In this document: positions 11,100 through 23,074 of the stretch, in pieces
How the letters are laid out: the number at the start of each line of letters is the position of its first letter
How positions within the stretch are numbered: position 1 is the stretch's first letter
Origin: Rhizophagus irregularis
Lineage: Eukaryota > Glomeromycota > Glomeromycetes > Glomerales > Glomeraceae
NCBI RefSeq assembly: GCF_026210795.1
Contig: NC_089433.1
Location: 434,001 to 498,000 of the forward strand
Direction of reading: 5' to 3'
DNA length: 64,000 nt
Notes under the pieces: model-generated
Told to the model about the DNA's origin: nothing
Database searches by the model: none
The model's input: only the letters and a program-made list of their open reading frames with translations
Made by a program: the position numbers and the translations under genes

Positions 11100-12688
11100 A
11101 AAAATTTACATGTTGTTAATGGTTTGGATATTGGTTCCAGTTGGTTCGATTCCAACAGACAACAAATAAAGGTAAGAAATTCCATAGAAGCTAAAGTCCT
11201 ACAAAAATCGTGCATTATTCATAAAAGATCTACTATTGGGATTCAGGTGCTGATTTCCCTACAAAAAGAAAAAGTAACATTAAAAATAATAAAAATAAAG
11301 CTTTTTTTAAAGTTTTGAATCAAAACTTACTTATGGTATCCAAATTGGAGTCAATTTCCTTAAAAAGAAAATTCTGGAGCATTCTTTGAATCTCACAGAT
11401 CCAAAGATATCGCAGCTGAAACCTAGAAAATAAAGAAAGAGTCAAATTAAAAAACAATTTTTATTAAAGAAGTTTTGAAAAGAAAATGAAACTTACCGAT
11501 CCAAAGCCCAATGAGATGTCGCAGCCATTACCTATAAAATAAAATAAAATAAAATAAAATTAAAAATCTTTTTTAAAGTTTCAAAAAGAAAGCAAAACTT
11601 CAATACTCACCTATCCAAAGCCCAAGGATATTACAACCGATAACTACAAAATAAAAAAACAAATAAATAAAATTAAAAAAAATTTTTAAAGTTTTGAAAA
11701 GAAAACAAAACTTTGAAATTTACCTTTAAATCAAATGCATAAGAACTGAAAGCCGAAATCTACAAAAATAGAAGAAAAAAAAATTAAAATAAATTAATTT
11801 ATCTTAAAAAAAGTTTCAGCTCTTTCGCTCTGAAACTTACCTATATATCAAATACCCAAGAACAAAAAGCCGAAACCTACAAAATAGAAGAAAAAAAAAA
11901 TTAAATAAATAATTTATTTAAAAAAAGTTTTGGTTCTTTCACTCCGAAACTCACCTATATATAAACGTCCAAGAACTGAAAGCCAAAACCTACAAAATAA
12001 AAAAACAAGTAAATTAAAAAAAATATTTTTTAAAAAAGTTTCAAAGTTTTCACTTCGAAACTCACCAATATCAAATGCCCAAGAACTGAAAGCCGAAATC
12101 TACAAAATAGAAGAAAAAATTAAAATAATCATCTATTTTAAAAAGGCTTCAGCTCATTCGCTTCAAAACTTACTTATATATCAAACTTCCAAGAACCGAA
12201 AGCTGAAACCTACAAAATAGAAGAAAAAAAAATTAAAATTAATTTATTTTAATAAAAATTTTGGCTCTTTCGCTCCAAAACTCACCTATATATCAAACAT
12301 CCAAGAACCGAAAGCTGAAATCTACAAAATAGAAGAAAAAAAAAATTAATTTATTTTAAAAAAAGTTTAGGCTTTTTCGCTTCGAAACTCACCAATAACA
12401 AACGTCTAAGAACCGAAAGTTGAAACCTACAAAATAAAAAAAAAAATAAGTAAATTAAAAAATTTTTTTTTTTAAAAAATTTCAAAGGTTTCGCTTCGAA
12501 ACTTACCAATATTAAACGCCCAAAAACTGATAGCCGAAATCTACAAAATAGAAGAAAAAAAAATCAAAATAAATAATTTATTTTAAAAAAAGTTTTGGCT
12601 CTTTCGTTCTGAAACTCGCCTATATATTTAACACCAAGAACCGAAAGCTGAAATCTACAAAATAGAAGAAAAAAAAGATTAAAATAAA
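11100..12688 (-). repeat. Exon-like cassette array A, right part (before the inserted element)
   Basis: On the minus strand, units of about 110-150 bases repeat. Each holds a pyrimidine-rich tract ending TTTTGTAG or TTTATAG, a unit of about 33-36 nt beginning GTTTCGGCTTTCGGTTCTTG, and then a donor-like GTGAGTTT or GTAAGTTT. Clear examples are 11497-11531 and 11611-11643, with further units about every 115-150 bases up to 12650. In one frame a typical unit reads FRLSVLGRLIYR. The array continues at 15096 after an insertion. The units look like tandemly amplified exons with both splice sites attached. Confidence 0.65.
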
Positions 12689-15095
12689 GGATCATTTTAA
12701 CGCTCACCAGAGGTGAAATTCACCGGAGGTGATTTTTGCCAGATCACGTGATTTATAATTATTTTTATTAAAACTCGTTTTTGAACAAAGTACAATTTTT
12801 AATTTTTAACATCTCTAATTATAACACAATGCATATATACAGTATAATACATTATTGGTACTAATTGTTAAATAATCAAATGATTTAATAAACTTGAATA
12901 GATAATGAAGGAGTGAAGGTAATGATAAAAGAATGAAAATAATAATGAAAATGTAAAAAGAGTGAAAATGATGATAAGAGAGCAAAAGTAATGATAAAGA
13001 AACGAAAATATGATGAAAACATGTAAAGAAACAAAATAGATAATGAGGGAGTGAAAATGATGATGAAAACACGTAAAGAAACAAAATAGATGATGAGAGA
13101 GTAAAAATGATGATGAAAAAACGTAAAGGGACAAAATAGATGATGAGGGAGTGAAAATGATGATGAAAAAACGTAAACAAACAAAATAGATGATGAAGGA
13201 GTGAAAATGATGATGAAAAAATATAAAGGGATGAAACAGATGATGAGGGAGCGAAAATAATGATGAAATAACGTAAACAAACAAAATAGATGATGAAGGA
13301 GTGAAAATGATGATGAAAAAATATAAAGGGACAAAATAGATGATGAGGGAGCAAAAATAATGATGAAATAACGTAAAGGGACGAAATAGATGATGAGGGA
13401 GTGAAAATGATGATGAAAAAACATAAACAAACAAAATAGATGATGAAGGAGTGAAAATGATGATTAAACAACGTAAACAGATAAAATAGATGATGAAGGA
13501 GTGAAAATGATGATCAAAAAATGTAAAGGGACGAAATAGACGATGAGGGAGTGAAAATGATGATGAAAAAACGTAAACAAACAAAATAGATGATGAGGGA
13601 GTGAAAATGATGATTAAAAAACGTAAACAGATAAAATAGATGATGAGGGAGCGAAAATAATGATGAAATAACGTAAACAAACAAAATAGATGATGAAGGA
13701 GTGAAAATGATAATGAAAAAATATAAAGGGACGAAATAGATAATGAGGGAGCAAAAATAATGATGAAATAACGTAAAGGGACGAAATAGATGATGAGGGA
13801 GTGAAAATGATGATGAAAAAACATAAACAAATAAAATAGATGATGAAGGAGTGAAAATGATGATTAAACAACGTAAACAGATAAAATAGATGATGAAGGA
13901 GTGAAAATGATGATCAAAAAATGTAAAGGGACGAAATAGACGATAAGGGAGTGAAAATGATGATGAAAAAACGTAAACAAACAAAATAGATGATGAAGGA
14001 GTGAAAATGATGATGAAAAAATATAAAGGGACGAAATAGATGATGAGGGAGCGAAAATAATGATGAAATAACGTAAACAAACAAAATAGATGATGAAGGA
14101 GTGAAAATGATGATGAAAAAATATAAAGGGACGAAATAGATGATGAGGGAGCAAAAATGATGATGAAAAAATGCAAAGGGACGAAATAGATGATGAGGGA
14201 GCGAAAATAATGATGAAATAATGTAAACAAACAAAATAGATGATGAAGAAGTGAAAATGATGATGAAAAAATGTAAAGGGACGAAATAGATGATGAGGGA
14301 GCGAAAATAATGATGAAATAACGTAAAGGGACGAAATAGATGATGAGGGAGTGAAAATGATGATGAAAAAACATAAACAAACAAAATAGATGATGAAGGG
14401 TGAAAATGATGATTAAAAAACGTAAACAGATAAAATAGATGATGAAGGAGTGAAAATGATGATTAAAAAATGTAAAGGGGCGAAATAGACGATGAGGGAG
14501 TGAAAATGATGATGAAAACACGTAAAGAAACAAAATAGATGATGAGAGAGTAAAAATGATGATGAAAAAATGTAAAGGGACGAAATAGATGATGAGGGAG
14601 CGAAAATAATGATGAAATAATGTAAAGGGACGAAATAGATGATGAGAAAGCGATAATGATGATGAAAGAATGTAAAAGGAAAGAAGGGATAATGAAGGAG
14701 CGAAAGTAATAATAAAAGTATAAAAGAAACAAGGTGAAAGTGATAAGAAAGTGATGATAAAACAAAGAGGAAGCAAAAGGAATGATATAGAGAATAAAAA
14801 GAATAAAAAACTGATTAGTACTGTAACTACTGTTTAGTAATAAAAAAACAATAACAATAAAACAGTAAGAAAGCAAATCTTACCTTAAATTCCTTGAAAC
14901 TATTTGAAATTATTGTTATCTAAAGAAGACGAAGTTAGTAAAAAGCAAGCAAAAAAAATAAAAAATCTATTTTCAAAACTAACGTGTAAAAAGTATGTAG
15001 TACAAATCACCTGGTGAATTTCACCGGTGTAAAATTAAAAATTTTAATAATTTGCAGATCATGAAATTCACCGGAGGTGAATGTAAAATTAATCC
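12689..15095. mobile_element. TIR element carrying a 50-bp minisatellite, 9-bp target duplication
   Basis: Flanked by TAAAATAAA at 12680-12688 and 15096-15104. Joining the flanks restores an ordinary spacer of cassette array A, so the boundaries are firm. The ends are imperfect inverted repeats: GGATCATTTTAACGCTCACC on the left and, inverted, GGATTAATTTTACATTCACC on the right, each followed by CACCGGAGGTGA blocks. Almost all of the interior is minisatellite. A related element occurs at 56829-57965. No transposase; superfamily uncertain. Confidence 0.8.
12890..14765. repeat. 50-bp minisatellite, about 37 units
   Basis: The unit is TGATGAAAAAACGTAAACAA followed by acaaaataga, then TGATGAGGGAGTGAAAATGA, 50 bases in total, with variants at the first third (ATATAAAGGG, ACGTAAAGGG). 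The unit length is not a multiple of three and the minus strand has no stop in any frame, so three overlapping minus-strand ORFs of up to 420 codons appear that all spell the same FIIIF-HHHFHS-SSSILF-type peptide. These ORFs are by-products of the repeat, not genes. Confidence 0.9.
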
Positions 15096-16450
15096 TAAAA
15101 TAAATTAATTTATTTTAAAAAAAGTTTTGGCTTTTTCGCTTCGAAACTCACCAATAACAAACATCCAAGAACTGAAAGTCAAACCCTACAAAATAAAAAA
15201 AAATAAGTAAATTAAAAATTTTTTTTTTAAAAAAATTTCAAAGGTTTCACTTCGAAACTCACCAATATCAAACGCCCAAAAACTGATAGCCGAAATCTAC
15301 AAAATAGAAAAAAAAATCAAAATAAATAATTTATTTTAAAAAAAGTTTCAGCTCTTTCATTCCAAAACTCACCTATATATTTAACACCAGGAACTGAAAG
15401 CTGAACCTACAAAATAGAAGAAAAAAACAATCAAAATAAATAATTTATTTTAAAAAAGTTTCGTCTCTTTCACTCTGAAACTCACCTATATATTCAACAC
15501 TCAAGAATCGAAAGTCAAACCTACAAAATAGAAGAAAAAAAAAATCAAAATAAATAATTTATTTTAAAAAAGTTTCAGCTCTTTCACTCCGAAACTCACC
15601 TATATATTCAACACCTAAGAACTGAAAGCCAAAAATAGAAGAAAAAAATTTAAAAAAATTTGATTTTTTTTTTAAAAAAAAAAGCTTCGATTCTTTCACT
15701 CTGAAACTCATCTATATACTTAACACCCAAGAACCAAAAGCCAAGATCTACAAAATAGAGAAAATAGAGGGAAAAAAAAATTAAAAAAAAATTTTTTTTT
15801 AAAAAAAAAGGTTCAATTCTTTCGTTCTAAAACTCACCTATATACTCAAAGTTCAAGAACTGAAAGCTGAACCTACAAAATAAATAAAAAATATAAGTAA
15901 ATTAAAAAAAATTTTTTTAAGTTCTGAAGTCAAAACTTACCCATCTAACGTCCAAGAACTAGAAGCCGAAACCTACAAAGTAGAAGAAAAAAAAATCAAA
16001 TAATTTTTTAAAAAAATTTCATAGTTATCATCTATATATTCAATGCTTAGGAACCGGAAGTCAAAACAATTAAAAATAATTTTTTTTTGAAGCTTTCACC
16101 TCAAAACTCACCCATATATCCAACGCGGAGCCAAAATCTACAAAATAGAAGAAAAAAAAAAATTAAAAAAAATATTTTTTTTTAAAAGTTTCAAATTGAA
16201 ACTTACCTATTGGAGATCTGGTATCCAAATCGGAACCAATTTCTCTACAAAAATAAAGAAAAACATCATTTTTTTTTAAAAGTTTCAAATTTTGAAACTT
16301 ATTGAGATTCCGATATCCAGTTGATTTCTTTACAAAAAAAGAAAAAAACGTTAATGTTTTTATTTTTAAAAGTTTATAGAATTTTTATTAGAGTCAAATA
16401 CCCTACAAAAAAATAAAAAAAATTAAAAAAATTAATTTTTTCTAGAAATT
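15096..16450 (-). repeat. Exon-like cassette array A, left part
   Basis: Continuation of the array at 11100-12688: at least nine more units on the minus strand, each with TTTTGTAG, a GTTTCGGCTTTCAGTTC-type unit and GTGAGTTTC. Towards 16450 the units become more diverged (GATTCCGATATCCAG type), resembling the weaker array at 37940-38600. No start codon or gene-like flank is obvious on the minus-strand upstream side. Confidence 0.6.
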
Positions 16451-16980
16451 TCTCTAATAAAAAATACTAAGTTTCGTAACAAAGTAAACTATTACAAAAC
16501 TCACCTTTCCACCTATCCAAACTTGTCTGAACATAACAAAATAAAAGGAAATATTAATAAAAATGTTTCCTTCCAAGAAAAAAATTTTTTTTTTTTTAGT
16601 AAAACGAAAAAAAAGGGAATTAAATAATGATAAGTATTGTAATTGGATAATGATAATCAAAAAAAATGATGTTTCTTTCTAAAAAAAGAAAGAAAAATGA
16701 TTTTTTTAAAAAAAATCCAAGATCTATTTATGACGCAATATTTTTTTATCCAACCAATTTTTTTTTCCTGCAAAAAAAAAAAGATGTAACACAATATTTT
16801 GGGGGTTTTTTTTTTAGCTTAGAAAAAAAAATATTCGTAGCTTTATTTCTTTGAAGATCATCTAAATCAAATTTGATGTGAAATCCTATTATTTGATGAC
16901 TAAATTAAACATGCAATGAAAGTGGCACAGGAATGCTTAATTTGTAATTTTATTCTAATGATATCAAAAGAAGCAATTTA
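16450..16980. other. AT-rich spacer
   Basis: Poly-A/T tracts and two short opposed open frames with low-complexity Phe/Lys content. No supported gene. Confidence 0.5.
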
Positions 16981-17014
16981 GTAAAAGCAATATTTTTTGC
17001 TATTTAACGTCTAT

Positions 17015-17110
17015 AGCTATAGCTATATAGCAATAGCAATAGCAATAGCAATAGCAATAGCAATAGCAATAGCAATTGCTATTGCTATATAGCTATAAAA
17101 CATAGCTATA
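17015..17110. repeat. AGCAAT/AGCTAT microsatellite with self-complementary arms
   Basis: About eight AGCAAT units flanked by AGCTATA units. Because the right side turns into TTGCTATTGCTATATAGCTAT, the whole tract can fold on itself. No gene. Confidence 0.9.
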
Positions 17111-17634
17111 TAAAATTGAACAATTAAAGTTCACGTTGTGCATTTCCGAAACTATGAAAAAATGTATGAAGATCGCACAACAAATTCCATATTGAGCGAA
17201 AAAGTGAATAAATATGGAAGATGATCGTCAGAAATTTATCATCCAAAAGCATACTATCGCTAACGAATCATGTATAAAACCATAGCCGAAAAACGGATCC
17301 GAATTCCTGATTGCCGATCATCCGGACCCAGTTTAATCGCAGAAAATCCCCTGGAATTCCACGACGATATACGCTTTAGGTAGGAAAGTAGAAACTGAGT
17401 CATAACTCATAACTCATTATAAAAGGAGAACTTAGATTTAGATAAAGAAATAGAAAAAATATAAAATAAAGAAGATATAAAATTAGAAAATACCAAAAAT
17501 AGATTAATTACAAATAGCGTAGAATTAGGTACGAAACGGTAAATTATCTTGGGCCAAATATATAGAGAACATTATTTAATATCCTTAATATAGGGTAATA
17601 GTTCTTAGAAATGTAATAATAATTATATATACTG
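17111..17634. other. Spacer with a less AT-rich patch
   Basis: 17120-17400 is richer in G+C than its neighbours and contains GATTGCCGATCATCCGG, echoing the GCCGATCAT motifs in the ends of the neighbouring element at 17645. No open frame of note. Confidence 0.4.
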
Positions 17635-17644
17635 TATATCTAAT

Positions 17645-18261
17645 AACAGGGCGGACATCCTCATATTATCACATTATTGCCGATCATTTTGCCGATCATC
17701 TATTTTAATATTATCACATAAAAAATACCATTTTTTTGCAAATTTAACTATATAAATTTTATTTGTTATCAAAATTCATCCAAAGTCCGAAAATTAATGT
17801 TTTCAAATCCAAAAATTAACTAAAACCCAAAAATGGGCTGAATTTTAATAATAATTAGAAAATTAAATTATTTTAATGATATTGTGACAACCAGTGATTA
17901 AAATATAATTTTTGTTAGTTTTTTAGATTCATCTCGTCAAGACAAACATTTTGATAGTAATTTCATAAAATTTTTACACTAAATTGATTGAGAAATTGCA
18001 TTTTGAAAATTTCTATTTATTATATAGATTATAACAAATATAATTGCAAGTATAAATTTAGCCATAACTTCTTGATTACCTAAAATTAGGAATGATTACT
18101 TCGGCCATTGATTTTAAATCAGTTAAACTATGACCCATAAAAGTTTCAAGTTTCGGCCAAACTTCTGTGACTTCGGCCGAAGCTTTAAAGTCTGATATCA
18201 CCCAATTTACTATAAGATCGGCAAATGATCGGCAAGGTGATATAAGGATGTCCGCCCTGTT
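17645..18261. mobile_element. Mutator-like non-autonomous element, 617 bp, 10-bp target duplication
   Basis: Ends AACAGGGCGGACATCCT at 17645 and its inverse ending at 18261, extending as imperfect inverted repeats for about 45 bases with repeated GCCGATCAT. The flanks TATATCTAAT at 17635-17644 and 18262-18271 are identical. A 9-11-bp duplication is usual for Mutator-like elements, so that superfamily is favoured. A minus-strand open frame over the right end (18076-18342) is probably fortuitous. Confidence 0.8.
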
Positions 18262-18439
18262 TATATCTAATAAAGAAACGCGTTTATAAAAAAAAATTAA
18301 AAGAGTATTTAATAGAGTACTTTGAAATTTTAATTCAAACATGATTTGATTTTTTTTCTCATTGCATTCATTGTACAGTAAATTAACGAATGTGGGTGTA
18401 ATAAAAATGGTTTAATGATTTTATTTTATTTTTTTAATA

Positions 18440-19760
18440 TATACAATAGGCGTAACCCGTCACGTTGCGCCGGGGATGATACTTGCCCATCAAATAAGAA
18501 AGTAATAATAACACACTTATATTTTATTTGCCATGCAGTGTTGAATAAGTCTAGTTTTTACTATTATTATGATGGGATTAGTAGGAAATAAATGTAATAA
18601 ATTACACAATTTACATGATTATAAAATAACAATGAAATTGTGTGCAAGTGTTATACAGTATATGAAATACTATTAATATTAAATGCAAGTTTTATTTATC
18701 ACATGAAACAAAATGTTGCAGTACTGTAAAATTTACAAATACAATTTTATATAAGTAGTTTATTGTTACATTGTTACAAAAAAAATCTTTTTTTTTATCT
18801 TAAAAAATTGCATTGTGGCATTAAAAAAATACATCCTCTAAAAAAAAAAAATTATCTCACTAATTAATATGAAAAAAAAATTGATCCATTGTTACAATAA
18901 ATAAATAAGTAATTATCATTGAGCTTAATACAAAAAATTAATGTTATTATTAATAAGAATCGGGAAAAAAAGGAATTAGATCCAAACCTAAATGGGTATT
19001 TGGGAAAAAAAATTCGGTTTGAAAGAAAAAAAGCCAAACCGAAAAAGGAAAAGGGGAAAATTTTCTGATTGGAAAAAAAGCCAACCGGAAAAATCAAAAA
19101 AAAATTGAAAAAATAAAATGAAAAAAAAAGTTGTGGGGAGGAACAAAGAGAAAAATCGGGTTGAAAAAAAAACCGAATAGGAAAAAGAAAAAAAAATTTG
19201 AGGGAAAAGAAAAAGGATAAAGAAGAAATTGGTTTAAAAAAAAAATAAGTACTGAAAAAATTCCGAAAAAAAAGGACAATAATTCGGTCCAAAAAGACCG
19301 AAAAAAAAATTCAAAAAAAAATTAATAATGTCTAAAAAAAGACCGAAAAAATAATATAAAAAAAAATCATCTTAAAAGACCGAAATAATAGGATTATTTA
19401 ATAATAATAATTTAAATGGGAAAAGAATGAAAAAAAAAACAAAAAAGAAAGAAAGAGGAAAAAAACCGAAGAATTTTTTAAAAAAGAAAAAAAAAGGAAA
19501 AAAAAAAGGTGTTTCGAAAGAGAAAGAGAAAATTTGAAAAAAAAGAGAGAAACTATTTGTAAAGATAAAGAAGGGGGAACCGAAAAAATTTAGATCGGTT
19601 GGAAAAAATAGAAAAAAATTTCCGATTAAAATTTCGTTTAATTATTTATAATTTCTTCAAATCACACTAAAAATTGTTCGTATAAAAAAATTTCTGACTT
19701 AAATTCTTGGCAATTTCTTCAGTAAATAAACCGAAAAAATTTCATACGCTGATCTAATCC
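18440..19760 (-). mobile_element. Degenerate Helitron-related sequence
   Basis: Read on the minus strand, 18446-18475 gives CCCCGGCGCAACGTGACGGG followed by TTACGCCTA, which resembles the hairpin and CTRR end of the 29516 Helitron but is not exact. The purine-rich interior at 18960-19330, with GGACAATAATTCGGTCC, matches the inverse of Helitron interiors near 4900 and 40480. The 5' terminus is not found. Stretches of Lys/Phe-coding ORFs here are low complexity. Confidence 0.45.
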
Positions 19761-20040
19761 GAATAAGTTAGCCATAGTCACATGCGTAGGACCCGAGTTA
19801 TCGCCCAGTGCAAAATGATGACTATTTTGGGATAAATTTTTGTTTATCTCCCCGAATATTAGCGAGTTATATATATAGGCCAGGGGAAATCGACACATTT
19901 ACTATTAGCTCTACGCATTTCTTTCGCAGGATATTAGCAAATACTTTTTAAATTTTTAAATGAAGTAATTATTATTTTTTATTTTATAATATTTACGTAA
20001 TCACATTAAACTAATTATTGGATTTATGATTTTTTTTTAG

Positions 20041-20612
20041 GTGAAATCACTTCATCGATGTTATGATACAGTTTTTATTATGGTATTACGCAAGACCCCG
20101 TGAAAAAAGATTATATGTTAATAATAGAATATACGAGCGGTGGAAATTTACATAGTTATTTAAAAAAAAAATTTTATAAATATTAAATGGATCACAAATT
20201 AGCTATTTTATGTCAAATTTCAGATGGGTATATATTATTATTAATATTTCTATCAATCTTATTTATGTGAAATAATATTAAATTATTTAATATTATTTAT
20301 TCTAGACTTAAGACTATTCATCATGAAAATTTTATACATTGAGATTTTATAGTGGAATTATATTATCATTAAAAAATAATCACAAAAAGTGGGTAATTGG
20401 AGATCTAGAATTATCGCAACCAGCAGATAATTCGTCGAATAATGAAATATATGGAGAAATACCTTATGTTCGCACCAGAAATATTTCAAGGTGGTGTATT
20501 TTCGAAAGAGTCTGACATATATAGTCTAGGTATGGTTATGTGGGAATTAACAACAGGCCGTAAACCATTTTTCAATATTGAGTATGATATTGAACTTGTT
20601 TTCAAATGATTG
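20041..20612 (+). pseudogene. Truncated protein kinase pseudogene
   Basis: Kinase of the same expanded family as at 4-8 kb. Readable are YYGITQDPVKKDYMLIIEYT, SGGNLHSYLKKKF, an in-frame TAA, MDHKLAILCQIS, then after an intron-like gap [17 protein letters not shown] (activation segment with GDL for DFG), [40 protein letters not shown]. It stops at a TGA at the start of cassette array B, which replaces the C-lobe. The missing catalytic Asp region and the stops make it non-functional. Confidence 0.7.
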
Positions 20613-20639
20613 AGGGGAACATCATTAACGTTCCTTTTA

Positions 20640-21235
20640 CTTCTTTTCTTTAGGAAACGACCTTCCTGGTCCTGGATTCGGCTTGGGCTATAAAGGTAAG
20701 TTGGGGAGGGTATTTTAGCGTTTTTTTGTCTTTGGGAACATCATTAACGTTCCTTTTTCTTCTTTTCTTTAGGGAACGCCCTCTTGGACTTGAATTTCGG
20801 TTTTGGATTATTAAAGGTAAGTTGGAGTGGGGTCATTTCGGTTTCATTGGAACATCATTAATGTTCCTTTTTCTTTTTTTTCTTAGGGAATGCCAACCTG
20901 GACCTAGATTTTGGCTTAGGCTATAAAGGTTAGTTGGACTTTTGTTGTTTTTGTCATTGGGAACTCATTAACGTTCCTTCCTCTTTTTCACTTTAGGGGA
21001 CGCCTGGATTTCGGCTTAGGTTATGAAGGTAAGTTGGGAGACAGGGATTTTCATTCTTTTTGCCATTGGGAACATCATTAATGTTCCTCTTTCTTTTTTT
21101 CTTAAGAATGCTTTCCTGAATCTGGATTTTGGCTTGGATTTGAATTGTAAGGGAAGGAGTATTTTATTTATTTTATTTTATTTTTTTTTATTTGGGAACT
21201 CTTGCTTCTTTTTTTTAAAAAATAGGAATTTTTGA
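20640..21235 (+). repeat. Exon-like cassette array B, plus arm
   Basis: Four clear units: 20654-20695 (42 nt), 20773-20816 (44), 20887-20928 (42) and 20997-21028 (32), plus a weaker fifth near 21110. Each is preceded by GGGAACATCATTAACGTTCC, a pyrimidine tract and TTTAG, and followed by GTAAGTTGG or GTTAGTTGG. The would-be introns are 77, 70 and 68 nt, the normal intron size here. In one frame a unit reads NAFLDLDFGLGYK; differing lengths mean the frame is not kept between units. Confidence 0.7.
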
Positions 21236-21719
21236 GATTATTAGTTTTAGGATTTTACAATAATAATAAAATAATAATATAATAAAAATAATAATTTATT
21301 TTTAATAAAATTATACAATATTAATTTAGATATAAATAATTATCCATAAATACTATTAACTTTAATTGCATTTTTTAAAAAACATTATACACGTTAAAAA
21401 AGTTCAGAGTTCATCCTAGATCTTATTACTGAAAGCAAAATTCCTGCATCAGAAAATAACCTTTCTGATAGTGTGGATGTTGTGGAATGGATAAATAAAA
21501 TTTCTCTCTCCCAAACTTATATTATCATGGAATGCTAATAATGGTTAAGATTTGTCGGTCTGGTGATGTATTATTAATCATTGCGGCAGTTGGAAAAAAA
21601 CCCGCTGCGCCCTCGGGAATTACAGAAACATGTGATAAAAAAAAAGAAGTATAAGGAATGTTAGTAACATGTAACATTTCCAACTGAGACAAAAAAAAGT
21701 GACATTTACCTATTCCCAA
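21236..21719. other. Spacer between opposed cassette arms
   Basis: AT-rich to 21400, then a less AT-rich part with a short minus-strand open frame (21525-21731) that overlaps the first minus-arm unit. No recognised family. Confidence 0.4.
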
Positions 21720-22560
21720 TATACCTTTCATAGTCCAAGCAAAATCCCGGCCAGGAAGGTATTCTCTAAAGAAAAAAGCAAAGGAACTTTAGTGACGTTC
21801 CGAAGACAAAAAAAAAAAAAAAACACGCCCCTAACTAACCTACATAGCCCAAGCTAAAATCCAGGTCCAGGAAGTCATCCCTTAAAAAAAAGAAGAAAAA
21901 GGAACGTTAATGATATTCCAGAGACAAAAACTTCTCTCCCAAACTTACCTTTCATAATCCAAGCTGAAATCCAAGTCCAAGAAGGCGTTCCCTAAAGAAA
22001 AAAAAAAAGGAACGTTAATGACGTTCCAGAGACAAAAAAAAACGAAAAATCCCACCCAACTTACCTTTCACAATCCAGGCTGAAATTCAAGTCCAAGAGG
22101 GCGTTCCCTAAAGAACGTTCCAGAGACAAAAAAAAAAAGTTTCCCACCCACTCTACCTTTCATAGCCCAGGCCGAAATCCAGGTCCAGGAAGGTGTCTCC
22201 CAAATAAAGCAGCAGAAGGAGCATGACTCCTTAAACAAAAAAATAACTATCTTTAACTTACCTTTCGCAATTCAGGTCCAGGAAGGCGTCCCTAAAGAAA
22301 AGAAGTGAAGAGCACGTTTAGTAACATTCCCTGTTCAAAAACAACTGAAGTTGTCCAAGTTGTCCAAGTCAGTCCTAGGCCAAGGAGAAGGCGTCCCTAA
22401 AGAAAAAATACAAATGGAACGTTAGTAACGTCCCAAAACGAAAGAACAAGGAAAACCAATACTTACCATTCGAAATCCAAGAATCCAAGCTGGTCATTCA
22501 AGTCCGAAGTCCAAATTTCTAGTCAGAAGGAAGTAAATGACATTCCAAAAGTAAAAAATA
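21720..22560 (-). repeat. Exon-like cassette array B, minus arm
   Basis: At least seven units of the same family as 20640-21235 in the opposite direction, for example near 21940-22010 and 22060-22110. On the minus strand each shows an AACGTTCC-type lead, pyrimidine tract, TTTAG, a unit of about 43 nt starting GGAACGCC, and GTAAGTT. The two arms face each other around 21.4 kb. Confidence 0.65.
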
Positions 22561-23074
22561 TTATTGAAATTCGCAGTCTGTAATGCCGTTGTAACCCTAT
22601 ATTAAAAGAAACTAATCAATAAAAATAAAAAAAAACCCAATTAGAAAAAAACTAACCTTTTTTGGTCTTTTGCCCTTTGTCATCTTATATTATTTAAAAA
22701 AAAATTAGTTTAAAAAGCTGTTAGAAAAAAAAAAATATCACCGGATATCCGATGATCCATCTGGTCAATCCGGTGATACAAACGGTCCAGGATATGAGAA
22801 CCAATTTTTTTTGTTTCGCCTTATTATTCCTATTTATAATTATATGGAACTATTTAGAAGTTGTTGTTTATATAAAACAAGACTACTAGTTGCAGTGCGT
22901 ATATTTTCTTTATGTAGGGTTTTATACTATAGTTTAAGATAAATAAATACAAAATGGTACTTTTATTTATTTTAAAATTTATTTATTTGAAAATTTCCTT
23001 ATATATACTATGTACAACCACGCACAAAAAAAAAAAAACTTAAATTTGATTCACAATGAAAATTTTTTTTATGT
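22561..23074. other. AT-rich spacer
   Basis: One short patch of GATATCCGATGATCC-like sequence near 22750; otherwise homopolymer-rich. No gene. Confidence 0.5.

Noticed and set aside
12815-14876. Eight or more long minus-strand ORFs (up to 420 codons), Phe/Ile/His/Ser-rich
   Set aside because: They are the three frames of the 50-bp minisatellite, all giving the same periodic peptide; no start context, introns or family support.
18076-18342. 88-codon minus-strand ORF
   Set aside because: Runs across the end of the Mutator-like element into the flank; probably fortuitous.
18864-19292. Minus-strand 142-codon ORF, Phe-rich
   Set aside because: Low-complexity A-rich DNA read backwards; a shifted frame gives a similar ORF.
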